A stretch of DNA of 64,000 bases from Microbacterium sp. CGR2 (lineage in GTDB: Bacteria; Actinomycetota; Actinomycetes; Actinomycetales; Microbacteriaceae): the NCBI RefSeq assembly GCF_003626735.1, contig NZ_RBHX01000001.1, forward strand, positions 3,038,001-3,102,000. Reading direction: 5' to 3'. The position numbers were made by a program, and so were the translations under genes. A model generated the notes under the pieces. The model was not told the DNA's origin and searched no databases. It saw nothing but the letters and a program-made list of their open reading frames with translations. Shown here piece by piece: positions 1 through 7,184 of the stretch. The stretch's first letter is position 1. The number at the start of each line of letters is the position of its first letter.

Positions 1-309
1 CAGCTGCTCCGGATGCCGGAGGAAGAAGTCGGCCAGCCCCTCGGACGCTCCGAAGACTCGCCACACCCGACGACGGGAATCGGCATCGTCGAGGAGCGCC
101 CGGAGCGGAACAGGGTCCCGACGCGCCACACGCACCATGCCCCGCACGGCGGCGTCAGGATCTGCAGCGCTCGCCCCGTCCAGCACGGAAGGACGCGGGC
201 GCTCGACGAGGTTCGCCAGTTCGGCGAGGGATGCCGCCGCCTCACTCAGCTCGGCGAAGCCGAGCCTGGCCAGCGCAGACAGCGAGACGGAGTCGTCCGG
301 ACGGGCCAT
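1..309 (-). CDS. glnE: Bifunctional glutamine synthetase adenylyltransferase/deadenylyltransferase, N-terminal part (cut by window edge)
   Basis: The 103 codons running off the left edge start at the ATG complementary to 307-309. The product begins MARPDDSVSLSALARLGF and reaches GASEGLADFFLRHPEQL, which resembles the N-terminus of actinobacterial GlnE before its first nucleotidyltransferase domain. GlnE attaches or removes AMP on a tyrosine of glutamine synthetase in response to nitrogen status. The gene lies 9 bases after the glutamine synthetase stop codon on the same strand, the glnA2-glnE order of Corynebacterium and Mycobacterium. The catalytic domains are outside the window, so the call rests on this short N-terminus plus context. 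Confidence 0.8.
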   Translation of the reverse strand, partial: MARPDDSVSLSALARLGFAELSEAAASLAELANLVERPRPSVLDGASAADPDAAVRGMVRVARRDPVPLRALLDDADSRRRVWRVFGASEGLADFFLRHPEQL

Positions 310-318
310 GCGCGCCGC

Positions 319-1656
319 TCAGAGGAGCTCGAGGTTGTTCTTCAGCTCCAGCGGGGTGACCTGCCCGCGGTAGGCCTCCCACTCCTTGCGCTTGTTGAGA
401 AGCACGTAGTTGAAGACCTGTTCTCCGAGCGTCTCGGCGACGAGTTCCGACGCCTCCATGTACTCGAGGGCGTGATCCAGGCTCGCGGGCAGCGCCGCAT
501 AGCCCAGGGCACGCCGTTCCGCGTCGCTGAGGGCCCAGACGTTGTCTTCGGCCTCCGGCGGGAGCTCATAGCCCTCTTCGATGCCCTTGAGACCGGCGGC
601 CAGCAGCAGGGCATAGGCGAGATACGGGTTGGCGGCGGAGTCGAGTGCCCGATACTCGACACGCGACGACTGGCCCTTGTTCGGCTTGTACATCGGCACG
701 CGCACGAGTGCGGAGCGGTTGTTGTGACCCCACGTCACGAAGCTCGGAGCCTCGTCGCCGCCCCAGAGTCGCTTGTACGAGTTGACGAACTGGTTCGTGA
801 CCGCCGCGATCTCGTTTGCGTGCTTGAGGAGACCGGCGATGAAGTGACGGCCGGTCTTGGAGAGCTGGTACTTCGCGCCCTCCTCGTAGAAGGCGTTCTG
901 ATCGCCTTCGAACAGCGACATGTGCGTGTGCATACCGCTGCCGGGCTGACCGCTGAGGGGCTTGGGCATGAACGTCGCGTAGACACCCTGCTCGATCGCC
1001 ACCTCTTTGATGACCGTGCGGAACGTCATGATGTTGTCGGCCGTCGTCAGTGCGTCCGCGTAGCGGAGGTCGATCTCGTTCTGCCCCGGACCGCCCTCAT
1101 GGTGGCTGAACTCGACCGAGATGCCGAGATCTTCCAGCATCCGCACGGAACGGCGACGGAAGTCGTGCGCCGTTCCGCCGGGCACGTTGTCGAAATATCC
1201 CGCGGAGTCGACGGGCACGGGCCCGTCCGGTCCGTACGACGACGACTTGAGGAGGTAGAACTCGATCTCGGGGTGCGTGTAGAACGTGAAGCCGGCATCG
1301 GCGGCCTTCGCCAGGGTGCGCTTGAGCACATGACGCGGGTCGGCGACGGCCGGCTGACCGTCGGGGGTCGTGATGTCGCAGAACATCCGCCCGGTCGGGT
1401 CGATCTCACCGCGCCACGGCAGTGTCTGGAAAGTGGTGGGGTCGGGCTGCGCGAGCAGGTCCGACTCGTATGTGCGGGTGAGCCCCTCGATCGCCGAGCC
1501 GTCGAACCCGATGCCCTCGGCGAATGCGCCCTCAACCTCGGCCGGCGCGATCGCCACCGATTTGAGCGTGCCGATGACGTCGGTGAACCACAGACGTACG
1601 AACTTGACGCCGCGCTCTTCGATGGTCCGGAGGACGAAATCTCGCTGCTTGTCCAT
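319..1656 (-). CDS. glnA2: Type I glutamine synthetase, GlnA2-like
   Basis: Makes glutamine from glutamate, ammonia and ATP in the cytoplasm. The 445 residues cover the whole GS-I fold: a beta-grasp region with GFDGSAI (51-56), metal-ligand glutamates in HPEIEF (128-133), GQNEID (191-196), the ATP/metal loop SGMHTHMS (240-247), VNSYKR (291-296) and the arginine-rich region to about 335. The adenylylation loop, usually NLYxLP, reads NVWALS here (372-377), so the target tyrosine is absent although glnE is next door. This and the length place it with GlnA2-type enzymes. The ATG at 1656 is chosen because GGAG lies 5 bases upstream; an overlapping GTG at 1662 has no usable site. It is probably co-transcribed with the small gene upstream and glnE downstream. 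Confidence 0.93.
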   Translation of the reverse strand: MDKQRDFVLRTIEERGVKFVRLWFTDVIGTLKSVAIAPAEVEGAFAEGIGFDGSAIEGLTRTYESDLLAQPDPTTFQTLPWRGEIDPTGRMFCDITTPDGQPAVADPRHVLKRTLAKAADAGFTFYTHPEIEFYLLKSSSYGPDGPVPVDSAGYFDNVPGGTAHDFRRRSVRMLEDLGISVEFSHHEGGPGQNEIDLRYADALTTADNIMTFRTVIKEVAIEQGVYATFMPKPLSGQPGSGMHTHMSLFEGDQNAFYEEGAKYQLSKTGRHFIAGLLKHANEIAAVTNQFVNSYKRLWGGDEAPSFVTWGHNNRSALVRVPMYKPNKGQSSRVEYRALDSAANPYLAYALLLAAGLKGIEEGYELPPEAEDNVWALSDAERRALGYAALPASLDHALEYMEASELVAETLGEQVFNYVLLNKRKEWEAYRGQVTPLELKNNLELL

Positions 1657-1658
1657 GG

Positions 1659-1886
1659 TCACTCCGCGCCCTGGCCCTTCGCCCCTTGGCCCTTGGCGTC
1701 CCAGCCCTGCTCGGCGGCTTCTTCCTCAGCCCAGGCGCGCGAGCGCTCTTTGAGGACCTCGGGTGCGCGAGCGGCTTCAGCCTGCGTGTCGAAGGGCCCG
1801 ACCCGATCGACGGACGGCGAGATCATGCCGAACTCCACCTGCCCGGTTTCGAGGTTGTACCAGTACTTGTGGTCACCGTCAGACAT
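1659..1886 (-). CDS. Small SPOR-like conserved hypothetical protein
   Basis: A 75-residue soluble protein. It opens with a KYWYNLETGQVEFG motif followed by GPFDTQAEAARA, the pattern of small actinobacterial proteins usually labelled SPOR-domain-containing. The C-terminal third is a charged helix rich in Ala/Glu with a KGQGAKGQGAE tail. A GGAGG lies 8 bases before the ATG at 1886, which is why this start is preferred over a longer one at 1913. The stop is 2 bases from the glutamine synthetase ATG, so the two are probably translated from one mRNA. Its function is unknown; there is no signal peptide or membrane segment. Confidence 0.8.
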   Translation of the reverse strand: MSDGDHKYWYNLETGQVEFGMISPSVDRVGPFDTQAEAARAPEVLKERSRAWAEEEAAEQGWDAKGQGAKGQGAE

Positions 1887-1954
1887 CGCTGCCCCTCCTT
1901 CACGTGATGTCATCGATCCTACTGGCGTGCGCCGTGCTCGCTAAGCTATCGATC

Positions 1955-2701
1955 ATGGCAAAAGCGATCGGCGTCGATATCGGCGGCACGGGAATCAAAG
2001 CAGGAATCGTCGACCTCACGCACGGCACAATGGACTCCGATCGCATCAGGGTCCCCACTCCCAAGGGCGCAGCGCCGCAGGACGTGCTCGAGGCGGTAAA
2101 GACCGTCTTGAAGTCACTCGACGTGCACGATTCGACACTCCCGCTCGGCGTCGCCTTCCCGGCGATCGTCAAGCGCGGAAAGACTTTGTCTGCGGCGAAC
2201 GTCTCCAAGGAATGGCTGGACTTCGACGCGGAGCGCTTCTTCCGCGATGGACTCGGGCGCAACATCGTCTTCGTGAACGACGCCGACGCGGCGGGAGTCG
2301 CCGAGGCACGCCACGGTGCAGCTCGCGACGTGCGCGGCCTCACCCTGCTGACCACGTTGGGCACCGGCATCGGCTCGGCGTTCCTCTACGACGGCGTGCT
2401 GATGCCCAACTCCGAGCTCGGTCACCTGAACTTCGGCGAGTACGAATCCGTCGAGACGTACGCGGCGACCTCTGCGCGGGAGCGCGAGAACCTCAGCTGG
2501 CCCGAATGGGCCGAGCGTCTGCAGGCGTTCTACTCCCACATCGAGTTCCTGTTCAGCCCCGACCTGTTCGTGGTCGGCGGCGGCGTGTCCAAGAACGCGG
2601 GCGACTTCCTCCCGCTGCTCGAACTCAAGACCCCGATCGTTCCCGCGATCCACCGGAACAACTCCGGCATCATCGGCGCCGCGTCCCTCGCCGGCGACTG
2701 A
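1955..2701 (+). CDS. ppgK: Polyphosphate glucokinase
   Basis: Phosphorylates glucose to glucose-6-phosphate using polyphosphate, usually with ATP as an alternative donor. The 248-residue ROK-family protein has the phosphate-binding loop GVDIGGTGIKAG (6-17), the catalytic region VNDADAAG (107-114), the second phosphate loop TLGTGIGS (134-141) and ELGHLNFG (154-161). No ribosome-binding site precedes the ATG; instead TAAGCT (1942-1947) sits 7 bases before it, suggesting a leaderless transcript. Longer in-frame starts add sequence unlike the family. It stands alone on the + strand, divergent from the glnA2 cluster, and feeds the pentose-phosphate genes at the other end of the window. Confidence 0.95.
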   Translation: MAKAIGVDIGGTGIKAGIVDLTHGTMDSDRIRVPTPKGAAPQDVLEAVKTVLKSLDVHDSTLPLGVAFPAIVKRGKTLSAANVSKEWLDFDAERFFRDGLGRNIVFVNDADAAGVAEARHGAARDVRGLTLLTTLGTGIGSAFLYDGVLMPNSELGHLNFGEYESVETYAATSARERENLSWPEWAERLQAFYSHIEFLFSPDLFVVGGGVSKNAGDFLPLLELKTPIVPAIHRNNSGIIGAASLAGD

Positions 2702-2709
2702 GGCTGGAG

Positions 2710-2802
2710 TCACCGGAGCGAAGATCCGCCATCCATCAGTAGTTCGGCGCCGATGAAGTAGGCCGCCTCGAGCGATCGGACGGTGCGGATCAACCCCGCC
2801 GA
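2710..2802 (-). pseudogene. C-terminal remnant of a short-chain dehydrogenase/reductase
   Basis: Thirty codons before the stop complementary to 2710-2712 read SLEAAYFIGAELLMDGGSS near their end. This matches the conserved C-terminal segment of classical SDR enzymes, where a YxxGAxLxxDGG element closes the coenzyme fold. Immediately upstream an in-frame TAA (complement of 2803-2805) ends the similarity, and no SDR-like sequence continues in other frames toward 3000. The rest of the gene has therefore been lost. It abuts the ppgK stop codon and marks the left edge of the accessory stretch. Confidence 0.6.
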
Positions 2803-3002
2803 TTATTTCGATTCTCGCGTGCAGAGTCGTCCGTCATGCCAGCGCCTCGGACTCCGCGGGGCCCGTCCGGTCGGTGGGCGAGGTTCTCTTCGGCACGCCT
2901 CACATCCATTCGATACAGCAGAATCGCCATCATGGGGTCGTTGTACATGTCGAGACCGTGCTTTCCGTGTTCCGACGGTGATGCGGATCGATCACTCGCC
3001 AT
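2790..3002 (-). CDS. Possible small protein divergent from the ECF sigma gene
   Basis: A 70-codon ORF beginning MASDRSASPSEHG, with a central stretch DMYNDPMMAILLYRMDV and an Arg/Asn-rich, probably disordered tail. I do not recognise the family. There is no Shine-Dalgarno site. However, the minus strand carries TGTCGA (complement of 3032-3037), 17 bases, then CGTGG (complement of 3010-3014), placing a predicted transcript start almost exactly at this ATG. That layout resembles ECF-type promoters and would make the gene leaderless and part of the neighbouring sigma factor's regulon. A shorter start at 2948 (MYND) is possible. Its 3' end overlaps the SDR remnant, and it could be non-coding. Confidence 0.35.
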   Translation of the reverse strand: MASDRSASPSEHGKHGLDMYNDPMMAILLYRMDVRRAEENLAHRPDGPRGVRGAGMTDDSARENRNNRRG

Positions 3003-3150
3003 ACATGGACCACGAATGGTTGCCTGCCGTTTCGACACGTCGATCGCCAGACTCGCCCGACAGGGAGCCAGTGCGACGCAACGTTCGCGTCGTCACCGTC
3101 GTCCGTGAAACACGCGGATCTGATCGCGAACATCCTTTTTCTGAGCCAAC

Positions 3151-3178
3151 TGTCGGATCGTGCGAGTCTCGTTCGTAG
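3151..3178 (+). promoter_or_regulatory. Candidate autoregulated ECF promoter
   Basis: TGTCGG (3151-3156), 17 bases, then CGTAG (3174-3178). ECF42 target promoters described in Streptomyces have a TGTCGA-type -35 and a short CG-starting -10. The start point would fall near 3184, just before AAAGAGA and a GTG at 3198. The assignment is by eye from one copy plus the divergent match at 3010-3037. Confidence 0.35.
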
Positions 3179-3197
3179 CATCATCAAAGAGACCGAC

Positions 3198-4562
3198 GTG
3201 CGACCGCACGCGACGCAGGATCGAGGGCTGAGCATCCACGCCAGTGACGCGAAACCAACGGAGGCCACCCTGGCCCTCGTGCACGAAGTAGTCGTGCACA
3301 CTCATCGCCAGGAGTGGGGCCGCATCGTTGCGGGACTCGCGCGACGATGTGGTGATCTCGACCTCGCTGAAGAGATGACAGCGGAGGCGTTCGCTTCCGC
3401 GATTGCTCGCTGGCCCGACAGCGGTGTGCCTCCCAACCCTGGAGGGTGGATCACGACCACTGCGTATCGAAAGGCGATTGATCGGCTGCGTCGTGAGGCG
3501 CACCGCGATGCGAAGTACCGGGAGGCGCTCATGATCTATGACCCGACTCCCTCCGAGCCCGTGGGGACAGTGGAGGATGACCGCCTGCGGCTGATGTTCG
3601 TTTGTTGCCACCCTGCCCTGTCGATGGAGTCGCGCGTCGCTTTGACCTTGCGCATGGTCGGTGGCCTCACCGTTGCCGAGATCGGACGCGCCTTCCTGGT
3701 ACAGGAGAGCACGATGGGCCAACGGATCACACGAGCCAAAGCAAAGCTCAAGTCCGCCCGAATCCCGTACGAGATGCCTGACCCGGATGACTTGGCGGAA
3801 AGGCTCGACGGTGTGCTGGCCGTGCTCTACCTGGTCTTCAACGAGGGTTATTTTGCGTCGGGAGCGGATACCCCACCGCTGCGCCGGGAACTCACCAGCG
3901 AAGCGATCCGACTGGCACGCCTTTTGCGGGAGATGCTCCCCGACGACCTGGAGACGGCAGGCCTGCTGGCGCTGATGCTGCTGACTGAGGCCCGTGCGGA
4001 CGCCCGACTCAGCTCCGACGGGGAAGAGCTGGTGCGGTTGGATGAACAGGATCGTGGGCTGTGGGATCAGGCGTTGATAGCGGAAGGGTTGTCGCTTCTG
4101 CCCGCGGAGGACGGTATCGGCAGCGGACGGACTGAGGCCGGACGGTTTGAACTGTTGGCGGGCATAAACGCAGTTCACGTGAGCGCATCCCGGGCTAAAA
4201 GCACGCGGTGGGATCAGATCGTGTCGCTCTACGAACAGTTGGAACGCCTCGATCCGAGCCCGTTCGTCACGTTGAACCGCGCCATAGCGATTTCCGAGTA
4301 CGACTCGCCAATCGTCGCCCTGGCCATCGTGGAGCGCCTGAGAAGTTCGCTAAATGGCTCGCACGCGTTCCACGTCACTCGGGCCGAACTTTTGCGTGCT
4401 GCGGGACGATCACGAGAAGCGTACGCCGCCTACAACGATGCGATGGATCTGGCGGGCAACACTGCGGAGAGAGCGCACTTGGTCCGTCGGCAGGATCAGC
4501 TCGCGTCGCGCGTACTGGCGGAGATCTTCGACCAACCAAAGAATGGAGAGAAGAATGAGTAG
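3198..4562 (+). CDS. ECF42-type RNA polymerase sigma factor with C-terminal helical extension
   Basis: A 454-residue extracytoplasmic-function sigma factor. Region 2 lies at about 40-105 (LAEEMTAEAF, GGWITTTAYRKAIDRLRR) and region 4 at about 145-190 (GLTVAEIGRAF, TMGQRITRAKAKLK). The bridging RLMFVCCHPALS (131-142) and the YLVFNEGY segment (211-218) mark the DUF6596/ECF42 group, and the remaining ~240 residues are the TPR-like helical extension used for control instead of an anti-sigma factor. The gene overlaps its DGPF partner by 8 bases, the hallmark of this group. The start is uncertain: GTG 3198 follows AAAGAGA and a candidate promoter, while an upstream GTG at 3105 has no binding site. 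Codon use is less GC-biased than in neighbouring core genes. Confidence 0.87.
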   Translation: MRPHATQDRGLSIHASDAKPTEATLALVHEVVVHTHRQEWGRIVAGLARRCGDLDLAEEMTAEAFASAIARWPDSGVPPNPGGWITTTAYRKAIDRLRREAHRDAKYREALMIYDPTPSEPVGTVEDDRLRLMFVCCHPALSMESRVALTLRMVGGLTVAEIGRAFLVQESTMGQRITRAKAKLKSARIPYEMPDPDDLAERLDGVLAVLYLVFNEGYFASGADTPPLRRELTSEAIRLARLLREMLPDDLETAGLLALMLLTEARADARLSSDGEELVRLDEQDRGLWDQALIAEGLSLLPAEDGIGSGRTEAGRFELLAGINAVHVSASRAKSTRWDQIVSLYEQLERLDPSPFVTLNRAIAISEYDSPIVALAIVERLRSSLNGSHAFHVTRAELLRAAGRSREAYAAYNDAMDLAGNTAERAHLVRRQDQLASRVLAEIFDQPKNGEKNE

Positions 4563-4911
4563 TCAGTATCTGGTGATCCACATGACCGACTCCAAAGGCG
4601 CCGCACTGTCACGGACGGACGATCAGCGTTTGCTCGGTGAATGGGCTGAGGAGGGCAAGGTCGACGGACGCCTGCACGACGGTGCGCCCGTCGGGGCCCC
4701 GGATGAGGCAAAGTCGGTCGCCGTCCGGAACGGGCAGGTGATCGTCACCGATGGACCGTTCCCAGAATTCAAGGAGTGGTTCGCCGGATACGACATCATC
4801 ACGGCCGAATCGATCGAAGAAGCAGCGGCATACATGGGCAAGCACCCTACGGCTGTACGCGGGCGGGTGTACGTCCTCCCTGTCGTGAAGCTCCCTTGGG
4901 ACGAGCAGTGA
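4555..4911 (+). CDS. DGPF (YCII-related) protein, ECF42 partner
   Basis: A 118-residue ferredoxin-fold protein of the YCII-related family. The family motif TDGPF is at 65-69, preceded by a beta strand (SVAVRNGQVIV) and followed by KEWFAGYDII and an EEA helix. DGPF proteins are the regular genomic companions and targets of ECF42 sigma factors; their biochemical role is unsettled. GGAGAG lies 4 bases before the ATG, and the start overlaps the last 8 bases of the sigma gene, so translation is probably coupled. No membrane segment or signal peptide is present. Confidence 0.88.
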   Translation: MSSQYLVIHMTDSKGAALSRTDDQRLLGEWAEEGKVDGRLHDGAPVGAPDEAKSVAVRNGQVIVTDGPFPEFKEWFAGYDIITAESIEEAAAYMGKHPTAVRGRVYVLPVVKLPWDEQ

Positions 4912-5436
4912 GTTGCGCATCTGCGAAAGATGGATCATGACCTGGCAGTCGCTGTCCCTCTGGTCTCTATCGGGCCGCGCCAACGGGGCACTTCTCTACG
5001 CGGACCAAGGTTGCTGCAGCCTGCCGTAGTGCCCCCAGCGCACCACGGCAGACCGCGAACGTTGCACGGCTGTCGTTACCATCCCCAGGACAACAACGCG
5101 CATGCTACAGCGGTCAACCATAGACCTGGCGTCCGGCGATAGATAGGGGGCTATCGCATCATCGAGCCGCGCCGATACGTTGGCTGTGATCGCAAAGCAA
5201 CACAGCGGTTACGGGCCGGTGAAGTCCCCAGCAACACCGGCTGGTGGCCCCGAGGGCTCCCCAGGCCTGGCGGGGCCACCCCTCGGCATCGCGACTCACG
5301 TCGCTCGTCATCCACGCTCGTCCCCGCTTAGCGCACGACGAGCACGACATGGCGAACCGTTACAGCATGGCCGTGTTGCAACGACCACCAGGATTCACCG
5401 GGACTCACGCGCTGGCGTGTGGTTTACGCCGGGCCG
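4912..5436 (+). other. Gene-poor stretch of about 520 bases
   Basis: Several open frames cross this stretch on both strands, but none has a ribosome-binding site, recognisable motif or coding-like third-position bias. No tRNA, strong terminator or insertion-sequence end was found. Near its end TAAGAT (5437-5442) is a likely -10 element for the small-protein genes that follow. Confidence 0.5.
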
Positions 5437-5472
5437 TAAGATCAGGATCACTTTGTCCGTGAAGGAGCGATC

Positions 5473-5781
5473 GTGACCGATCCCGAGGGACTCGAAGATG
5501 CAAAGAAGATGCGTTTGTCGAGCGAACTCGAGCAGGTGGAGCGTCAGCGAGCCGAAGCCTTGAGAGATGGACTGAGCCTCGGCGGAGGACTAGGCCAGCA
5601 CGAGCAGATGACAGATCTCGCCGGGCGCGCTGAGGCGATACGTGAGCAGCTCGGCCACCCCGTTTCCGCACCGCTCGAAGGTCGCGGATGGCGAGCATGG
5701 ATCGGCTGGGCAGTTCTGGTGCTGGCGTGTGTCGGCATCGTCGGTGGCATCTGGGTGATGGGAAGCGGCGGGCAATTTTGA
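5473..5781 (+). CDS. Hypothetical protein with a coiled coil and a C-terminal membrane segment
   Basis: 102 residues with no recognised family. Residues 1-65 are charged and helical (LEDAKKMRLSSELEQVERQR and beyond) and could form a short coiled coil. A single hydrophobic segment at about 75-96 (GWAVLVLACVGIVGGIW) would anchor the C-terminus, giving a mostly cytoplasmic tail-anchored protein. GAAGGAG 5 bases before the GTG at 5473, and a -10-like TAAGAT at 5437-5442, support it as real. It heads a run of three small membrane-protein genes; its stop overlaps the next start (TGATG). Confidence 0.65.
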   Translation: MTDPEGLEDAKKMRLSSELEQVERQRAEALRDGLSLGGGLGQHEQMTDLAGRAEAIREQLGHPVSAPLEGRGWRAWIGWAVLVLACVGIVGGIWVMGSGGQF

Positions 5782-6074
5782 TGGGCTTGGACAGCAGTCA
5801 CCGTATGCATCGGGTCGGACTGGTCGTGGTCCGTGTCGCGTTGCCATGTTGGACTCTGCTGATTGGTGTGCTGCTCGTTTGGTATGGCCTGAGACTTTCG
5901 TCTGAGGAGCCAGATCAAGGGTGGCCGATCGTGGCGTTCAGTGGCGCGCTCGTCGTCGTTTCCTTGCTACTTCTTTGGTTGTTGAATTCGAAGCGATCAA
6001 GGGAACGATGGGAGTCCTACTCGATGCCGGATAACGAGCATCCATCGCCGCGTTACGGGGAAGACACCGAGTGA
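5781..6074 (+). CDS. Small hypothetical membrane protein
   Basis: 97 residues with two hydrophobic segments, about 13-32 (GLVVVRVALPCWTLLIGVLL) and 48-68 (ALVVVSLLLLWLL), joined by a short polar loop and followed by a basic then acidic cytoplasmic tail. It matches no family I recognise. The ATG at 5781 shares a base with the stop of the preceding gene, arguing for translational coupling. The two may act as a pair at the membrane; that is inference from gene order only. Confidence 0.6.
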   Translation: MGLDSSHRMHRVGLVVVRVALPCWTLLIGVLLVWYGLRLSSEEPDQGWPIVAFSGALVVVSLLLLWLLNSKRSRERWESYSMPDNEHPSPRYGEDTE

Positions 6075-6125
6075 CTGCCGGCACCCCTCGCTACAGTGGG
6101 ATCACCTGGGAGAGAGCGACCGCGA

Positions 6126-6362
6126 ATGCCTGAAGAATCACGCGACGAGACACCGACCCGTCGATACAGGTGGCGGTACGGCCCGCTCCGATTGATCGCC
6201 CCATGGATCGCAGCCGCCGTGGGCGTATTCCTCCTCGTGAGAGGCATCGTCGACCTGCAGACGCGGGGCGAACCACTGTTCATCTTTGTCGGGGCGGGTC
6301 TCACAGCCCTCGCCATCGTCTTCTTCTTCGTCTATAAGTGGATGGCAAAACGAGGGGTCTAG
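6126..6362 (+). CDS. Small hypothetical membrane protein
   Basis: 78 residues. A charged N-terminus (MPEESRDETPTRRYRWRYG) is followed by two hydrophobic segments, about 26-44 and 55-75, ending in a basic VYKWMAKRG tail. GGGAGAG lies upstream of the ATG and TACAGT (6092-6097) is a plausible -10 element, so it may have its own promoter rather than belong to the two-gene unit before it. The family is unknown. Topology suggests both ends are in the cytoplasm. Confidence 0.6.
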   Translation: MPEESRDETPTRRYRWRYGPLRLIAPWIAAAVGVFLLVRGIVDLQTRGEPLFIFVGAGLTALAIVFFFVYKWMAKRGV

Positions 6363-6459
6363 TTGGCCCGCGGCCGATCTCGGTATGGGCTTGCGATGAA
6401 GCATTTCGGGGCGTAGCCGCTGCGGCCGATTCCCAGATGTCGCGCGTATCATGCCGCGC

Positions 6460-6669
6460 ATGCTTCGCCACTGCCCCACCTGTGGTCACGACAACAGCGA
6501 AGTCGCGCGCGTCGGACACAGTCCACTCAGAGCTGCCCTCGGCATCCCGCAGCGCAAACCCCACTGCCGCGCGGGCGTCGAGCGCGAGGGCATCCTGTCC
6601 CTGCCGCGGAAGTGCGGGTGTCGGTCACGGTTCCACGAGCGGCCCGCAGCGGGGCCGCGGGCGACGTAG
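6460..6669 (+). CDS. Possible small zinc-ribbon-like protein
   Basis: 69 codons starting MLRHCPTCGHDNSEV, with a CPTCG knuckle at 5-9 and a second Cys pair later (PRKCGCRSR), which could together bind zinc. TATCAT (6447-6452) sits 7 bases before the ATG, the same leaderless arrangement seen elsewhere in the window. Against it: the second half is Arg/Pro-rich and fades into low-complexity sequence, and no family is recognised. It lies between the small membrane genes and the RNase P RNA. I treat it as tentative. Confidence 0.3.
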   Translation: MLRHCPTCGHDNSEVARVGHSPLRAALGIPQRKPHCRAGVEREGILSLPRKCGCRSRFHERPAAGPRAT

Positions 6670-6795
6670 CCACCCGTAAGGGCCATGCCGACCGGACCCG
6701 AGAAGCCGTCGACAGCGTTCTCGGGAATTCTGAGGACTCCCCGCGGACTCTGCACCAGGTGGTCGGGGGAAGCACCCGGTCGGGCTGAAAATGCG

Positions 6796-7170
6796 AATGG
6801 GCCGACCTGTACGCCGGGTTCTGTTCCGGGGTTCTTCGCCCCTTCGACGGCCATCTCTCTCGGCGACACGTTGCCGTGCCGCTCCAGCGGTCTACCCGAG
6901 GACTCGGCGGGCCGCGTCAACATCCTCTGTCTGACCTTGCTCCGGGCGAGGTTTACCTGGCGGGCCATGTCACCATGTCCCCCGGTGGTCTCTTACACCA
7001 CCCTTTCACCCTTACCCCTTGCGGGGCGGTCTACTCTCTGTGGCACTTTCTCGCGGATCACTCCGGGTGGGTGTTACCCACCGCCCTGCCCTGTGGAGCC
7101 CGGACGTTCCTCGGTGCGGTCTCCCGCCACGCGACCGTCCAGTCGACCCATTCGCGGGTCCAGTCTACTT
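6796..7170 (-). ncRNA. rnpB: RNase P RNA component (M1 RNA), class A
   Basis: Catalytic RNA that trims the 5' leader of tRNA precursors. Read on the minus strand, the conserved pieces occur in order: GAGGAACGTCCGGGCTCCAC near the 5' end, CAGGGCGGTGGGTAAC and GTGATCCGCGAGAAAGTGCC, then GTAAACC, and finally CAGAACCCGGCGTACAGGTC at the 3' end. The length of about 375 bases fits high-GC Gram-positive RNase P RNA. Ends are estimated. Its 5' end lies about 15 bases after the stop codon of the polymerase gene, so its promoter must be within that gene's 3' end or the two are co-transcribed. Confidence 0.95.
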
Positions 7171-7184
7171 CTCGGCGCCGACGC

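Noticed and set aside
13..1944. A 643-codon + strand open frame across the glutamine synthetase gene.
   Set aside because: It is antisense to glnA2, has no ribosome-binding site, and its composition is the mirror of a high-GC gene. Long antisense frames are expected at this GC content.
4930..5142. Short + strand open frame after the DGPF gene.
   Set aside because: No ribosome-binding site, no coding-like third-position bias and no recognisable motif.
6486..6968. Minus-strand frame overlapping the 3' part of the RNase P RNA.
   Set aside because: Its N-terminal half is translated rnpB sequence, so it is a coincidence of the RNA gene's open frame.
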